DNA of 64,000 nt. It comes from Tabrizicola sp. (GTDB taxonomy: Bacteria > Pseudomonadota > Alphaproteobacteria > Rhodobacterales > Rhodobacteraceae). The stretch covers positions 1 through 64,000 of the forward strand of contig NZ_JAEULO010000039.1 in the NCBI RefSeq assembly GCF_016793705.1, given 5' to 3'. The notes beneath the pieces are model-generated. The model did no database searches. It was not told the origin of the DNA and saw only the letters and a program-made list of their open reading frames with translations. Numbering within the stretch: the first letter of the stretch is position 1; every line of letters begins with the position of its first letter. Of the stretch, positions 42,866-51,212 are shown one piece after another. A program made the position numbers and the translations under genes.

Positions 42866-43219
42866 TCACGCCTTCGGGAGATAGCCCACCGGCGCGCTCT
42901 CATCGCGCCAGAAATCCAGCGGCGCGCGGTCCGACACCGCTGTCGCGCGCTTGAAGTCGCAGACCAGCTCGCCCTCGTCGATGCTGGAGGCCATGATCAG
43001 GCACTGGAACACATGCCGGGAACCGTCATAGACATCGACCAGCCCGCGCAGCTTGCCAGGGCTGAAATCGGCATCCAGCGCAAAGCCGTTGTCCCAGAAC
43101 CGCAGCACCGGATAGACCGCATCGCCTACCTGCACCCGCAGCCGCGACTTGCGCTTCAGGTCACGTTTGCGCGCGGCCTCCAGCCCCTCGCGCACCTCCT
43201 TCGGCAGAAACTCAAGCAT
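42866..43219 (-). CDS. Conserved hypothetical protein, possibly PilZ-like
   Basis: A 117-residue protein without signal peptide. A basic N-terminal helix (KEVREGLEAARKRDLKRKSR) leads into a beta-rich region (RLRVQVGDAVYPVLRFWDNGFALDAD) that loosely resembles a PilZ barrel, but the c-di-GMP RxxxR and DxSxxG motifs are not convincingly present. Function unknown. The ATG at 43219 fits the start of the conserved part; a TTG 27 bases upstream is less likely. Confidence 0.72.
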   Translation of the reverse strand: MLEFLPKEVREGLEAARKRDLKRKSRLRVQVGDAVYPVLRFWDNGFALDADFSPGKLRGLVDVYDGSRHVFQCLIMASSIDEGELVCDFKRATAVSDRAPLDFWRDESAPVGYLPKA

Positions 43220-43441
43220 GGCAGCCTCGACCTCTCCCCGATTCAAATTCTGGAGCGGACCCGCAGAAAATCAAGCTGACACAAGGGTATTACCGGAATG
43301 TGAAACGCGTATGTCATCAAAGCCACAGGCTATCACAACCATCGGTTGATCGACCGCGCTCCGCAACCTTATCTCACGGGAAATTGGTGCAAGTGTCCGT
43401 GACCGCTTGCGAATCACCGTGCCGCCACCGATAGCCGGGTC

Positions 43442-44341
43442 ATGATCCTGATCGCCGCCCTTCTGCTCGACGCCGCCTTCGGCGAGCCGCGCTGGCTCTG
43501 GGACCGGTTGCCCCATCCCGCCGTGCTGATGGGCCGCCTGGTCGGCTGGTGCGACGCCCGCTACAACCGGGATGGCGAGTTGAAACTGAAGGGCACGCTG
43601 ATCGCCGCGGGCCTCCTCCTCACCGGCCTCGCCCTCGGCTGGGTGATCCACCTGATCCCGGACCATGGGCTGCTGGAGGCGCTGACCGTCGCGGTCCTCC
43701 TCGCGCAGAAAAGCCTCGTCGACCATGTCCGCGCCGTCGCCACCGCCCTCCGCCGGTCGGTCCCCGAGGGGCGCCGAGCCGTCGCCCTGATCGTCGGCCG
43801 CGATACCGCCGAAATGACCGGCCCCGACATCGCCCGCGCCGCCATCGAAAGCGCGGCGGAGAACCTGTCCGACGGCGTGGTCGCACCGGTCTTCTGGTAT
43901 CTCGTCCTGGGCCTGCCCGGCATCCTGGCCTACAAGCTGATCAACACCGCCGACAGCATGATCGGCCACCTCACCCCCCGCTACAAGGATTTCGGCTGGG
44001 CCTCCGCGCGCCTGGATGACCTCTTGAACCTCATCCCCGCCCGGCTGACCGCGCTCCTGATCGCGCTGACCCATGGCTGGGTCGACCCCGCCCCCATCCT
44101 GCGCGACGCGCCCAAGCACCGCAGCCCCAACGCCGGCTGGCCTGAAAGCGCGCTGGCCCCGGTGCTTAACGTCGCCCTCTCCGGCCCGCGCAGCTACAAC
44201 GGTTTCCGCAAGGACTATCCTCATGTCTGGCCCGAGGGGCGTCGCGACCCCGGCCCCGACGACATCGACGCCGCCGCCGATGCGCTCTGGCGGGTCTGGG
44301 CCGCGCTCCTTGCGGTTGCCGTTCTGGTGGCCCTCACCTAG
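43442..44341 (+). CDS. cbiB: Adenosylcobinamide-phosphate synthase
   Basis: The membrane enzyme (299 residues; CbiB, called CobD in the aerobic nomenclature) that attaches aminopropanol phosphate to adenosylcobyric acid. Diagnostic stretches are HPAVLMGRLVGW, VGRDTAEMTGPDIARAAIESAAENLSDG-type sequence, and INTADSMIGHLTPRYKDFGWASARLDD. Several transmembrane helices are evident. No other corrin genes adjoin it; a partial resemblance to a cobalamin riboswitch upstream was rejected. Confidence 0.95.
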   Translation: MILIAALLLDAAFGEPRWLWDRLPHPAVLMGRLVGWCDARYNRDGELKLKGTLIAAGLLLTGLALGWVIHLIPDHGLLEALTVAVLLAQKSLVDHVRAVATALRRSVPEGRRAVALIVGRDTAEMTGPDIARAAIESAAENLSDGVVAPVFWYLVLGLPGILAYKLINTADSMIGHLTPRYKDFGWASARLDDLLNLIPARLTALLIALTHGWVDPAPILRDAPKHRSPNAGWPESALAPVLNVALSGPRSYNGFRKDYPHVWPEGRRDPGPDDIDAAADALWRVWAALLAVAVLVALT

Positions 44342-44365
44342 GGTCTCCCAAACACCGGAGACCCC

Positions 44366-45523
44366 ATGCGCGCCGCCCTTCTCGCCTTCGCCCTCGCCAC
44401 CCCCGTCGCTGCCGCCCCCTGTGGCGGCGACTTCGGCGAATTCCTGAAGGCGATGGAGATCGAAGCGGTGGCCGCGGGCGTCGCGCCGGACAAGGCGGCG
44501 GAGTTCTTCGTCGGCGCCCGACAGGACGGAAAGGTCCTGAAGGCCGACCGCTCGCAAGGCGTCTTCCGCAAGACCTTCCTCGACTTCTCGCAATCGCTGA
44601 TCTCGAAGCAGCGCCTGTCCACCGCCCGGTCGAAATCGGACGCGCTGAACGACATCTTCACCCGCGCCGAGGCCGAGTATGGCGTCTCGCGCGGCATCCT
44701 CCTCGCCTTCTGGGCCTTCGAGACCGACTTCGGCCAGGTCCAGGGCGACTTCAACACGCGGAACGCCCTCGTCACCCTCGCCCACGACTGCCGACGACCG
44801 GAAATCTTCCAGCCCCAGGTCCTCGCCGCCGCCCGGCTTTTCGCGATGGACGACTTCGCGCTGGATACCACCGGCGCCTGGGCGGGGGAGATCGGCATGG
44901 TCCAGATGCTGCCGAAGGACATCCTGGAGCGTGGGGTGGATGGCGACGACGACGGTCTGATCCTGCTGAAGACCTCGCAGGCCGACGCGATCCTGTCCGG
45001 CGCGAAGATGCTGCAGCACCACGGATGGCGCGCGGGTGAACCCTGGCTGGCCGAAGTCACCCTACCCGACGGCTTCGACTGGTCGCTGACCGGGCTTGAG
45101 ACCGAGAAGCCCACCGAGGACTGGCAGGCCCTTGGCGTCACCCCCCGCAACGGCCCGCTCGCCCCCGGCCTCAGCGCCTCGATCCTCCTGCCGCAGGGCC
45201 GCAAGGGCCCAGCCTTCCTCGTCTACCCGAACTACCGCGTGCTGTTCGAATGGAACAAGAGCTTCGTCTACGTCACCACCGCCGCCTATTTCGCGACCCG
45301 GATCGAGGGGGCAGACCCCTATGCCGCGGGCAATCCCGACCCGGCCCTCAGCGCCGACCAGATGACCGCCCTGCAAGAGAAACTCGCCGCGCTTGGCCAT
45401 GACGTCGGCAAGATCGACGGCATCCTTGGCGCGGGGACGCGCGCGGCGGTGCAGAAGGAACAGGTCCGCCTCGGCCTGCCCGCCGACGGCTGGCCCACCC
45501 GCGCGCTTCTGGACGCGCTCTGA
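44366..45523 (+). CDS. Lytic murein transglycosylase (MltB type) with peptidoglycan-binding domain
   Basis: An exported protein of 385 residues: signal peptide (about 1-17), an SLT/MltB-like catalytic domain (about 20-300) and a C-terminal PG_binding_1 domain (about 325-383; GHDVGKIDGILGAGTRAAVQ). The catalytic glutamate is in LAFWAFETDFGQVQGDF, and GEIGMVQMLPKD is a further family motif. It cleaves the glycan strand to 1,6-anhydro ends. The next gene starts on its stop codon (TGATG). Confidence 0.93.
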   Translation: MRAALLAFALATPVAAAPCGGDFGEFLKAMEIEAVAAGVAPDKAAEFFVGARQDGKVLKADRSQGVFRKTFLDFSQSLISKQRLSTARSKSDALNDIFTRAEAEYGVSRGILLAFWAFETDFGQVQGDFNTRNALVTLAHDCRRPEIFQPQVLAAARLFAMDDFALDTTGAWAGEIGMVQMLPKDILERGVDGDDDGLILLKTSQADAILSGAKMLQHHGWRAGEPWLAEVTLPDGFDWSLTGLETEKPTEDWQALGVTPRNGPLAPGLSASILLPQGRKGPAFLVYPNYRVLFEWNKSFVYVTTAAYFATRIEGADPYAAGNPDPALSADQMTALQEKLAALGHDVGKIDGILGAGTRAAVQKEQVRLGLPADGWPTRALLDAL

Positions 45524-46428
45524 TGGCGACGTGGAGCCTTGTCGCCACCGTCAAGGCCCCCGAGGAGAAGCTCCTCGCCTTCGCCGCCTATCACCTGTCG
45601 CTCGGGGCCGAGCATCTCTGGCTCTTCCTCGACGATCCCGACCAGCCGGTGCCGGAACTGCTGGCCCGGCATCCCCGCGTCACCGTGACCCGCTGCGACG
45701 AGGCCCACTGGACCCGCGTCGGCAAGAAGCGCCCACCCGCCCATCAGAACCGCCAGGCGCAGAATGCACGCTATGCATACCGGAAACAGGCAACCTCGGA
45801 CTGGATCGTCCATATCGACGTCGATGAATTCATCCTGGCCCCGCGCCCCATCGCCGCGATCCTCGACGACACGCCGCCCGAAACCATCGTGATGAAGCTC
45901 GAACCCTTCGAGGCGATGCACGATCCCCTGCTGCCCGACGACATCTTCACCTCGCGCGAGTTCCGCGGTGCGCTCCGGCACGAATACTGGCCGCGCCGCC
46001 GCGCCGCGCTTGGCCCGTACCGCAAGGTGATCCGCGACGGGATGCTGTCGCACAGCGTCGGCAAGGTGATCTACCGGACCGGCATCCCCGGCCTTCTGCC
46101 GCGCCTGCACACGGTCATGGTGGACAAGGAATTCGTCAGGACGCCCGACTGGCACCCGGAGATGCAGCTTCTCCACTTCCACGCACAGGACAAACCCGCC
46201 TGGCTGGCGGCGGTGCCGTTCCGGATGACCAAGGGCGCCTACCAGTTCCGGCCCGAGCTACAGGCCTTCCTCGCCGAAGCAACGCCCGAGGAAGTCGACC
46301 GTTTCTACCGCCGCACGCAGATTCTCCCGGTCGACCTGCGGGACGAGCTGGCGAAGGTCGGCCGCGTCGTCCTTGCCGACCTCCACCTGCGGCAGAAGGT
46401 CGAGGCGCTGCGCGACGGCCAGCTCTAA
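45523..46428 (+). CDS. Glycosyltransferase family 2 protein
   Basis: A 301-residue protein of the Glyco_tranf_2_4 type, common in Rhodobacteraceae. ATVKAPEEKLLAFAAYHLSLGAEH at the start and the metal-binding DxD-like HIDVDEFIL (about residues 97-105) are typical; the later LLHFHAQDKP motif is also conserved. The acceptor is unknown. It overlaps the transglycosylase by one base, and its 3' end overlaps the convergent haemoglobin gene by four bases. Confidence 0.88.
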   Translation: MATWSLVATVKAPEEKLLAFAAYHLSLGAEHLWLFLDDPDQPVPELLARHPRVTVTRCDEAHWTRVGKKRPPAHQNRQAQNARYAYRKQATSDWIVHIDVDEFILAPRPIAAILDDTPPETIVMKLEPFEAMHDPLLPDDIFTSREFRGALRHEYWPRRRAALGPYRKVIRDGMLSHSVGKVIYRTGIPGLLPRLHTVMVDKEFVRTPDWHPEMQLLHFHAQDKPAWLAAVPFRMTKGAYQFRPELQAFLAEATPEEVDRFYRRTQILPVDLRDELAKVGRVVLADLHLRQKVEALRDGQL

Positions 46429-46808
46429 TCCACGTTCACCAGCATCAGCGCCGCGCGGCGGAAGGTGGCCATGATCTCGCCCCGCTCCGCCTCGGCCACG
46501 TTGGTTTCCACCATCGCGCGGTCCATCACTGCCAGCCAGTCCTCGGCATCCTGCTTGCGGATCTCCACATGCGCATGGATTTCCCGCAGGTTCATATGGC
46601 CGTGCAGCTCGTGGTAATAGCGCCGCCCGCCGAAGAAGCCGCAGAGGAAGTTGAACTGCTCGGGCCGGACGTGGGAAAGCCCGTGCCCGCGCTGGTGCAT
46701 CGCCATGATCGTCGCGCCCTGCGGCAGGGTCTCGATCAGGTCGTAGAAATGGTTCACCAGCAGTTGCACCTGCGGCTCCCCGCCAATCCGCTCGATCATC
46801 GGTTCCAT
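46425..46808 (-). CDS. Group II truncated haemoglobin
   Basis: A 127-residue two-over-two globin of group II. The proximal histidine is probably His78 in NLREIHAHVEI, matching the usual LRxRH pattern, and QDAEDWLAVM is the following family motif. Such proteins bind O2 or NO and may deliver oxygen or detoxify. It starts 11 bases after tdm ends on the same strand, so it is probably the last gene of that transcript. Its 3' end overlaps the convergent GT2 gene. Confidence 0.91.
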   Translation of the reverse strand: MEPMIERIGGEPQVQLLVNHFYDLIETLPQGATIMAMHQRGHGLSHVRPEQFNFLCGFFGGRRYYHELHGHMNLREIHAHVEIRKQDAEDWLAVMDRAMVETNVAEAERGEIMATFRRAALMLVNVD

Positions 46809-46819
46809 GGCGGTCTCTC

Positions 46820-49189
46820 TCAGCTTTGCGGACGGGTCTTCTTCGGGTCGTAATGCGACAGCGGCACGATCACCGCCGGCAGCCGCTTCTGCTGTCCGTC
46901 CAGCTTGCCGACCTCCAGGGCGGTGCCGACCTCGGCGTGCGCCACGTCCACCCGCGCCAGCGCGATGTTCTTGCCCAGGATCGGCGAGCGCATCGACGAG
47001 GTGACTTCCCCCACCTGCGCCCGGCCGACATGCAGGCAATCGCCATGGCCCACATCGACATTCGCGTCGATCTCCAGCCCGACGAACTTGCGGCTGGGGT
47101 GTTCCTTGCGCCGGATCAGCGCCTCGCGGCCGATGAAATCGTCGGTCTTGGATTTCAGCGGCACGGTGAACCCGATCCCGGCCTCGAACGGGTCGGTCTG
47201 GTCGCTGAAATCATAGCCCGCGAAGATCAGCCCGGCCTCGATCCGCACCATGTCCAGCGCCTGCAACCCCATGGGCTTCAGCCCAAGGTCGCCGCCATTT
47301 TCCCAGACCGCATCGTAGACCGCCGAGCCGTCCTTCGGATGACAGAACACCTCGAAGCCGAGCTCGCCCGTATACCCGGTTCGCGACACCACCACCGGCG
47401 CCCCATTCGGCCCGCCCAGGCGGCCCACGGTCAGACGGAACCAGCCCAGCTCCTCGATCGTCGGCTGGTGCGGCGCGGTCCAGATCATCAGCTTCATGAT
47501 TTCACGGCTGTTCGGACCCTGGACCGCCAGGTTGTGCAGCTGGTCGGTCGACGACCGCACCATCACCTTCAGCCCCAGCCTCTCGGCCTGTTCGCGCAGC
47601 CAGAGGCCGGAATAATCATCCCCACCGATCCAGCGGAACTGGTCGCGGCCCAGCCGGAACACCGTGCCATCGTCGATCATCCCGCCATGTTCATAGCACA
47701 TCGCGGTATAGACCACCTGGCCCTGGCTCAGTTTCTTCATGTCGCGGGTGACGCACCATTGCATCAGCGCTTCCGCATCCGGCCCGGTCACCTCGAACTT
47801 GCGCAAGGGCGACAGGTCCAGCACCACCGCCTTCTCGCGGCAGGCCCAATATTCTTCCAGCGCTCCGTTCTGCGAATAGACCTGCGGCAGCCAGTAGCCC
47901 TTGTATTCCACCACATTGCGCGTCTTGGCCGAGATGCGGTCGTGGAACGCGGTTTCCTTGGTCATCTTCGGCTCCGATTGCGGCGTGGGTCGGTGGGCGA
48001 TGGCGCGGCTGAACGTCTCGGCGCCGGAATAGGTGCGGACGTGGATGTCGCTGAGATACCATCCGTTTGCGGGCGAGGTATCGTCGGGGCAGGCCGAGTT
48101 CACGCAGACGATGTCGGTCAGCGCACGGAACAGCACATAGTCGCCCGGACGCGACCAGGGTTCGTCGCTGATCAGGACGCCATGTGAATCGATGTTCGTA
48201 TTGAAGAACAGGTTCACCGCCATCCAGCCCGGCCGCGGGTCCACCCCGTGCTGCGCCAAGGCTTTGTTGAAGTTGTCCGAGCAGTTGACATGGCCCGGAT
48301 AGCCGATGTCGTCGTAATATTTCGCCGCGCAGGCCATCGCAAAGGCATCATGCCGCCCGACGGTATCCTGCACCACCTCGACCAGCGGCACCCAGTCCTG
48401 ATCGAAGTATTTCGAATGCAGGCCCGGCATCGAATAGGCATGGCCCATCAGCGTGCGCGAAGTCGTCACGTCCAGCGCGTGCTGGAGACCCTTGTCCAGT
48501 TTCCGCGCATCGAAGCATTGGAAGTCGGTGCATTGCCTGCCGTCCACGTCGAGGATCTGGATATAGTCCCCCGCCTTGACGAAATAGCTTTCCGCCGTCG
48601 CCGATTTCACCCGCAGGTCCAGGATCGGGTCGGCCAGGGGATCGGGCAGGTCGTATTGCCCCATCATCCGGGGCTTGGCGCGGCTGAGCAGCACCGTGAC
48701 CGGCGTCGCCGTGTCCTGTGCCTCCGGCGCCATCGGCAGGCCGGGGGCCGCGATGACCAGCCAGCCCTCGTCCAGCACGCTGAACTCGGCCCGCGCCCCT
48801 GCCGGTGTCTCCTCGGAGAACAACCGCAGCGCGCCCGCCTTGGCCAGATCGATGTGGCGGCTCTCCAGCCCCTTGCGCAGCCGCCGCAGGCTTGCATCGC
48901 CCTGCGTCAGCATCGCCTTCAGCCCCTCGGCGCCCGAGTTCGAGGCCTGTCCCAGCAGCATCGCGTCGATCCGGCCGTCCTTTGCAGCCGCAACCAGCTC
49001 CACCGGCTGCCCGCCTTCATCGTTGACGACCACCACCCGGTCGCCCACCATGATCTGCATCAGCACAGCCCCGCCGCCGGGAACCACATGCCGCTCCTGC
49101 CCGTGATGGCGCGAAAAGCCCTGCGGCGTCAGGATCCGGCTCGGCCGCGGCGGGCCGGGGACTACATTGGGATAGATCGAATCGAGCAT
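46820..49189 (-). CDS. tdm: Trimethylamine N-oxide demethylase (DUF1989-GcvT fusion)
   Basis: Tdm converts TMAO to dimethylamine and formaldehyde and hands the one-carbon unit to tetrahydrofolate. The 789-residue protein has an N-terminal DUF1989 domain (about 1-390) and a C-terminal aminomethyltransferase domain (about 395-789; SRTGYTGELGFEVFC). The three zinc cysteines known for the Methylocella enzyme (263, 279, 343) appear to correspond to Cys287, Cys303 and Cys367, with identical spacing of 16 and 64. The ATG at 49189 gives MLDSIYPNVVPG; an upstream in-frame GTG/ATG is less family-like. tmm, dmm and mgs genes follow. Confidence 0.93.
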   Translation of the reverse strand: MLDSIYPNVVPGPPRPSRILTPQGFSRHHGQERHVVPGGGAVLMQIMVGDRVVVVNDEGGQPVELVAAAKDGRIDAMLLGQASNSGAEGLKAMLTQGDASLRRLRKGLESRHIDLAKAGALRLFSEETPAGARAEFSVLDEGWLVIAAPGLPMAPEAQDTATPVTVLLSRAKPRMMGQYDLPDPLADPILDLRVKSATAESYFVKAGDYIQILDVDGRQCTDFQCFDARKLDKGLQHALDVTTSRTLMGHAYSMPGLHSKYFDQDWVPLVEVVQDTVGRHDAFAMACAAKYYDDIGYPGHVNCSDNFNKALAQHGVDPRPGWMAVNLFFNTNIDSHGVLISDEPWSRPGDYVLFRALTDIVCVNSACPDDTSPANGWYLSDIHVRTYSGAETFSRAIAHRPTPQSEPKMTKETAFHDRISAKTRNVVEYKGYWLPQVYSQNGALEEYWACREKAVVLDLSPLRKFEVTGPDAEALMQWCVTRDMKKLSQGQVVYTAMCYEHGGMIDDGTVFRLGRDQFRWIGGDDYSGLWLREQAERLGLKVMVRSSTDQLHNLAVQGPNSREIMKLMIWTAPHQPTIEELGWFRLTVGRLGGPNGAPVVVSRTGYTGELGFEVFCHPKDGSAVYDAVWENGGDLGLKPMGLQALDMVRIEAGLIFAGYDFSDQTDPFEAGIGFTVPLKSKTDDFIGREALIRRKEHPSRKFVGLEIDANVDVGHGDCLHVGRAQVGEVTSSMRSPILGKNIALARVDVAHAEVGTALEVGKLDGQQKRLPAVIVPLSHYDPKKTRPQS

Positions 49190-49228
49190 TGTGCACCCCG
49201 TCATCGGACCCGGGCCGGTTGGCGCGGG

Positions 49229-49285
49229 AAGTTTAACTAGGATAAAACTTGTTCATCCAGAAGAATAGCGTCAGGGTGAGCCTGA
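49229..49285. promoter_or_regulatory. Inverted repeats in the tdm / DMT divergent region
   Basis: Two dyads lie in the 127-base gap. AAGTTT / AAACTT (49229-49234 and 49245-49250) is separated by 10 bases; GTCAGG / CCTGAC (49269-49274 and 49280-49285) is separated by five. Either could be an operator for tdm or the DMT gene. The binding protein is not known. Confidence 0.45.
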
Positions 49286-49316
49286 CACAAGCATTAGGAC
49301 GGGGGAAGGCTGGGAA

Positions 49317-50177
49317 ATGCTGGCACTCGGCTTCGGCCTGACCGCCGCCCTGATCTGGGCGGTGCATGACCTTCTTGCTCGGAAGGTCAGCCAGGGTGCC
49401 GCGCTCTTGCCGATCATCGCGACGGTTCTTGCGACCGGCAGCCTCGTACTCGCCCCCCTCGCGCTGGCTCGGGGCGACTGGGCGGCGATGACCGGGACCG
49501 CGCTTGCGGTCTCAGTCGGCTACGGCCTCGCCTATGCCGTGGCGGGCGGGGCGCTTTACAAGGCCTTCAGCCTCGCCCCCGTCCGCCTGGTGTCGCCGGT
49601 GATCGGGGCCTATCCGATGCTGTCGCTGATCGTCGCCCACGCCCAGGGCCAACCCGTGACGCGGGCGGACTGGCTTGCCGTCGCCGCCATCGTCGCGGGG
49701 ATTGCCATCGTGGCCGTGGCGGCCCGCGACGACGCACCCGAAGGCTATGCGGCCCCCCCCGCCGTCGCCCTCGGCTGGGCCGCACTCGCCGCCCTGGGCT
49801 TCGCGACCACCTTTGCCTTGGGGCAGGAGGCGACGCGGCAGGGCGGAGAGCTTCCGGTGCTGCTCATCGGCCGCCTCGTCGCGCTGGCTGCGATCCTGAT
49901 CCTCGCCCTCGCGCTCCGTGCCCCTATCCGTCCCGCACCCGGCCAGACCTGGCTCCTCGCCCTGATGGGGGCCTTCGACGCCGTCGCCCTCGGCCTCGTC
50001 ACTGCCGCAGGGGCGCTGCCCCGCGCGGAATACGCCTCTGTCACCTCCTCGCTGTTCGGAGTGCTGACGGTGCTCCTCGCCGCATGGTTCCTGAAGGAAG
50101 GCGTTCGTGCCGTGCAATGGCTGGGGATCGGGGCCATCTTCACGGGGATAGCGGTGCTGGGGTTACAAGGCGGATAA
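49317..50177 (+). CDS. DMT (EamA) family transporter
   Basis: A 286-residue membrane protein with ten predicted helices in two EamA repeats (first about 5-130, second about 150-284; TSSLFGVLTVLLAAWFLKE is the usual end of repeat two). It is divergent from tdm and convergent with the GlxA-type regulator, inside the methylated-amine region, so import or export of an amine or a by-product is possible but not shown. Confidence 0.86.
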   Translation: MLALGFGLTAALIWAVHDLLARKVSQGAALLPIIATVLATGSLVLAPLALARGDWAAMTGTALAVSVGYGLAYAVAGGALYKAFSLAPVRLVSPVIGAYPMLSLIVAHAQGQPVTRADWLAVAAIVAGIAIVAVAARDDAPEGYAAPPAVALGWAALAALGFATTFALGQEATRQGGELPVLLIGRLVALAAILILALALRAPIRPAPGQTWLLALMGAFDAVALGLVTAAGALPRAEYASVTSSLFGVLTVLLAAWFLKEGVRAVQWLGIGAIFTGIAVLGLQGG

Positions 50178-50207
50178 GGCAGGCGCCTCGCCCACCCTTT
50201 GCGCTCC

Positions 50208-51212
50208 CTACTCCGCCGCTTCCACCCGCACCGGGGCGCGCCTCATCGACTGGGTTAGCCGCCGCTCATCGCGGGGGGAGACGCCGAAGAACTCGGTATA
50301 GTGCCGGATCATCGGGCTGGAGGTCATGTAGCCGACCGAAGCGGCGATCTCGCGCAAGGAATCGTTGGAGTAAAGCACCCGCTGCCGCGCCTTCATCAGC
50401 CGCAGATGGTGGTAGTAGCGCAAGGGACTCTGCCCGGTCTCGCGCTTGAACATGCGTTCGAAGTGACGGCCCGACAGGCCCACGGCCTGCGCGACGTCGG
50501 GGATGCGGAGGGGGTCTTCGACATGGGTCTCGAACAGCCGGATCGCCTCGCGGATCGCCATCGGCAGGCTATCGGTCGTGCCGCCCGCGCGGGCGACGGG
50601 GACCTTCTGGCTGGCGTCGGCGTCACGGACGAAGGGATGCTGGAACCAGCAGGCAACCTCGGTCATGCAGTCGCGGCCGAGGCGCTCCTCGATCAGGCGC
50701 AGCATCAGGTCGAAGACCGCGCCCGCGCCGCTGGCGGTGATGCGGCGGCCTTCGCGCAGGATTGTCACCTCGCGCGACTCGACCGCCGGGAAGTCGGCCT
50801 TGAACGCCGCCTCGTAGCACCAGTGCACCGAACAGGGCCGTCCCTCCAGGAGACCAGCGCGGGCCAGCGGGAAGATGCCACCCGAGAAGGCGCCCAAAGT
50901 CACTCCGGTCCGGTCCAGCCAGCGCAGTTTCGCGGGGCTGCGGCGCGGATCGGCGTATTCGGCAGTCGGCGGCGACAGCAGGTAGAGGTGATCCACCGCC
51001 TCGAGGTCGCCTAAGGTCACATCGGGATCGAACCCGATCTCGGCGCTGGACCGCACGGGGGCTGCCGCCTCGGCGACCAGCGACCAGACGAACTCCCGCC
51101 GGCCGGTGATCTCGTTCGCGGCGCGCAGAGGCTCGATGGCCGAAGTCAGGCAGGCCATCGGGAAGCCCGGGAACATCAGGAACCCCAGGCGGAGCGGCCC
51201 GCGCTCAGTCAT
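50208..51212 (-). CDS. GlxA family transcriptional regulator
   Basis: A 334-residue regulator with an N-terminal DJ-1/PfpI (class I amidotransferase-like) domain (about 8-190) and a C-terminal AraC-type double helix-turn-helix (about 230-325; IPDVAQAVGLSGRHFERMFKRETGQSPLRYY). Relatives of this layout, such as GbdR and SouR, sense methylated glycine derivatives. The start overlaps the end of the DUF3445 gene by eight bases, so it is made with the dmm operon and probably controls it; the effector is inferred to be a methylated amine. Confidence 0.9.
   Translation of the reverse strand: MTERGPLRLGFLMFPGFPMACLTSAIEPLRAANEITGRREFVWSLVAEAAAPVRSSAEIGFDPDVTLGDLEAVDHLYLLSPPTAEYADPRRSPAKLRWLDRTGVTLGAFSGGIFPLARAGLLEGRPCSVHWCYEAAFKADFPAVESREVTILREGRRITASGAGAVFDLMLRLIEERLGRDCMTEVACWFQHPFVRDADASQKVPVARAGGTTDSLPMAIREAIRLFETHVEDPLRIPDVAQAVGLSGRHFERMFKRETGQSPLRYYHHLRLMKARQRVLYSNDSLREIAASVGYMTSSPMIRHYTEFFGVSPRDERRLTQSMRRAPVRVEAAE

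Noticed and set aside
43380-43441. Partial resemblance to a cobalamin riboswitch (GGGAA ... GGTG ... CCG) upstream of cbiB
   Set aside because: The conserved CCCGCNACTGT, GCCACTG and AGCC-GGA elements are missing and the distance to the start codon is too short for the full structure.
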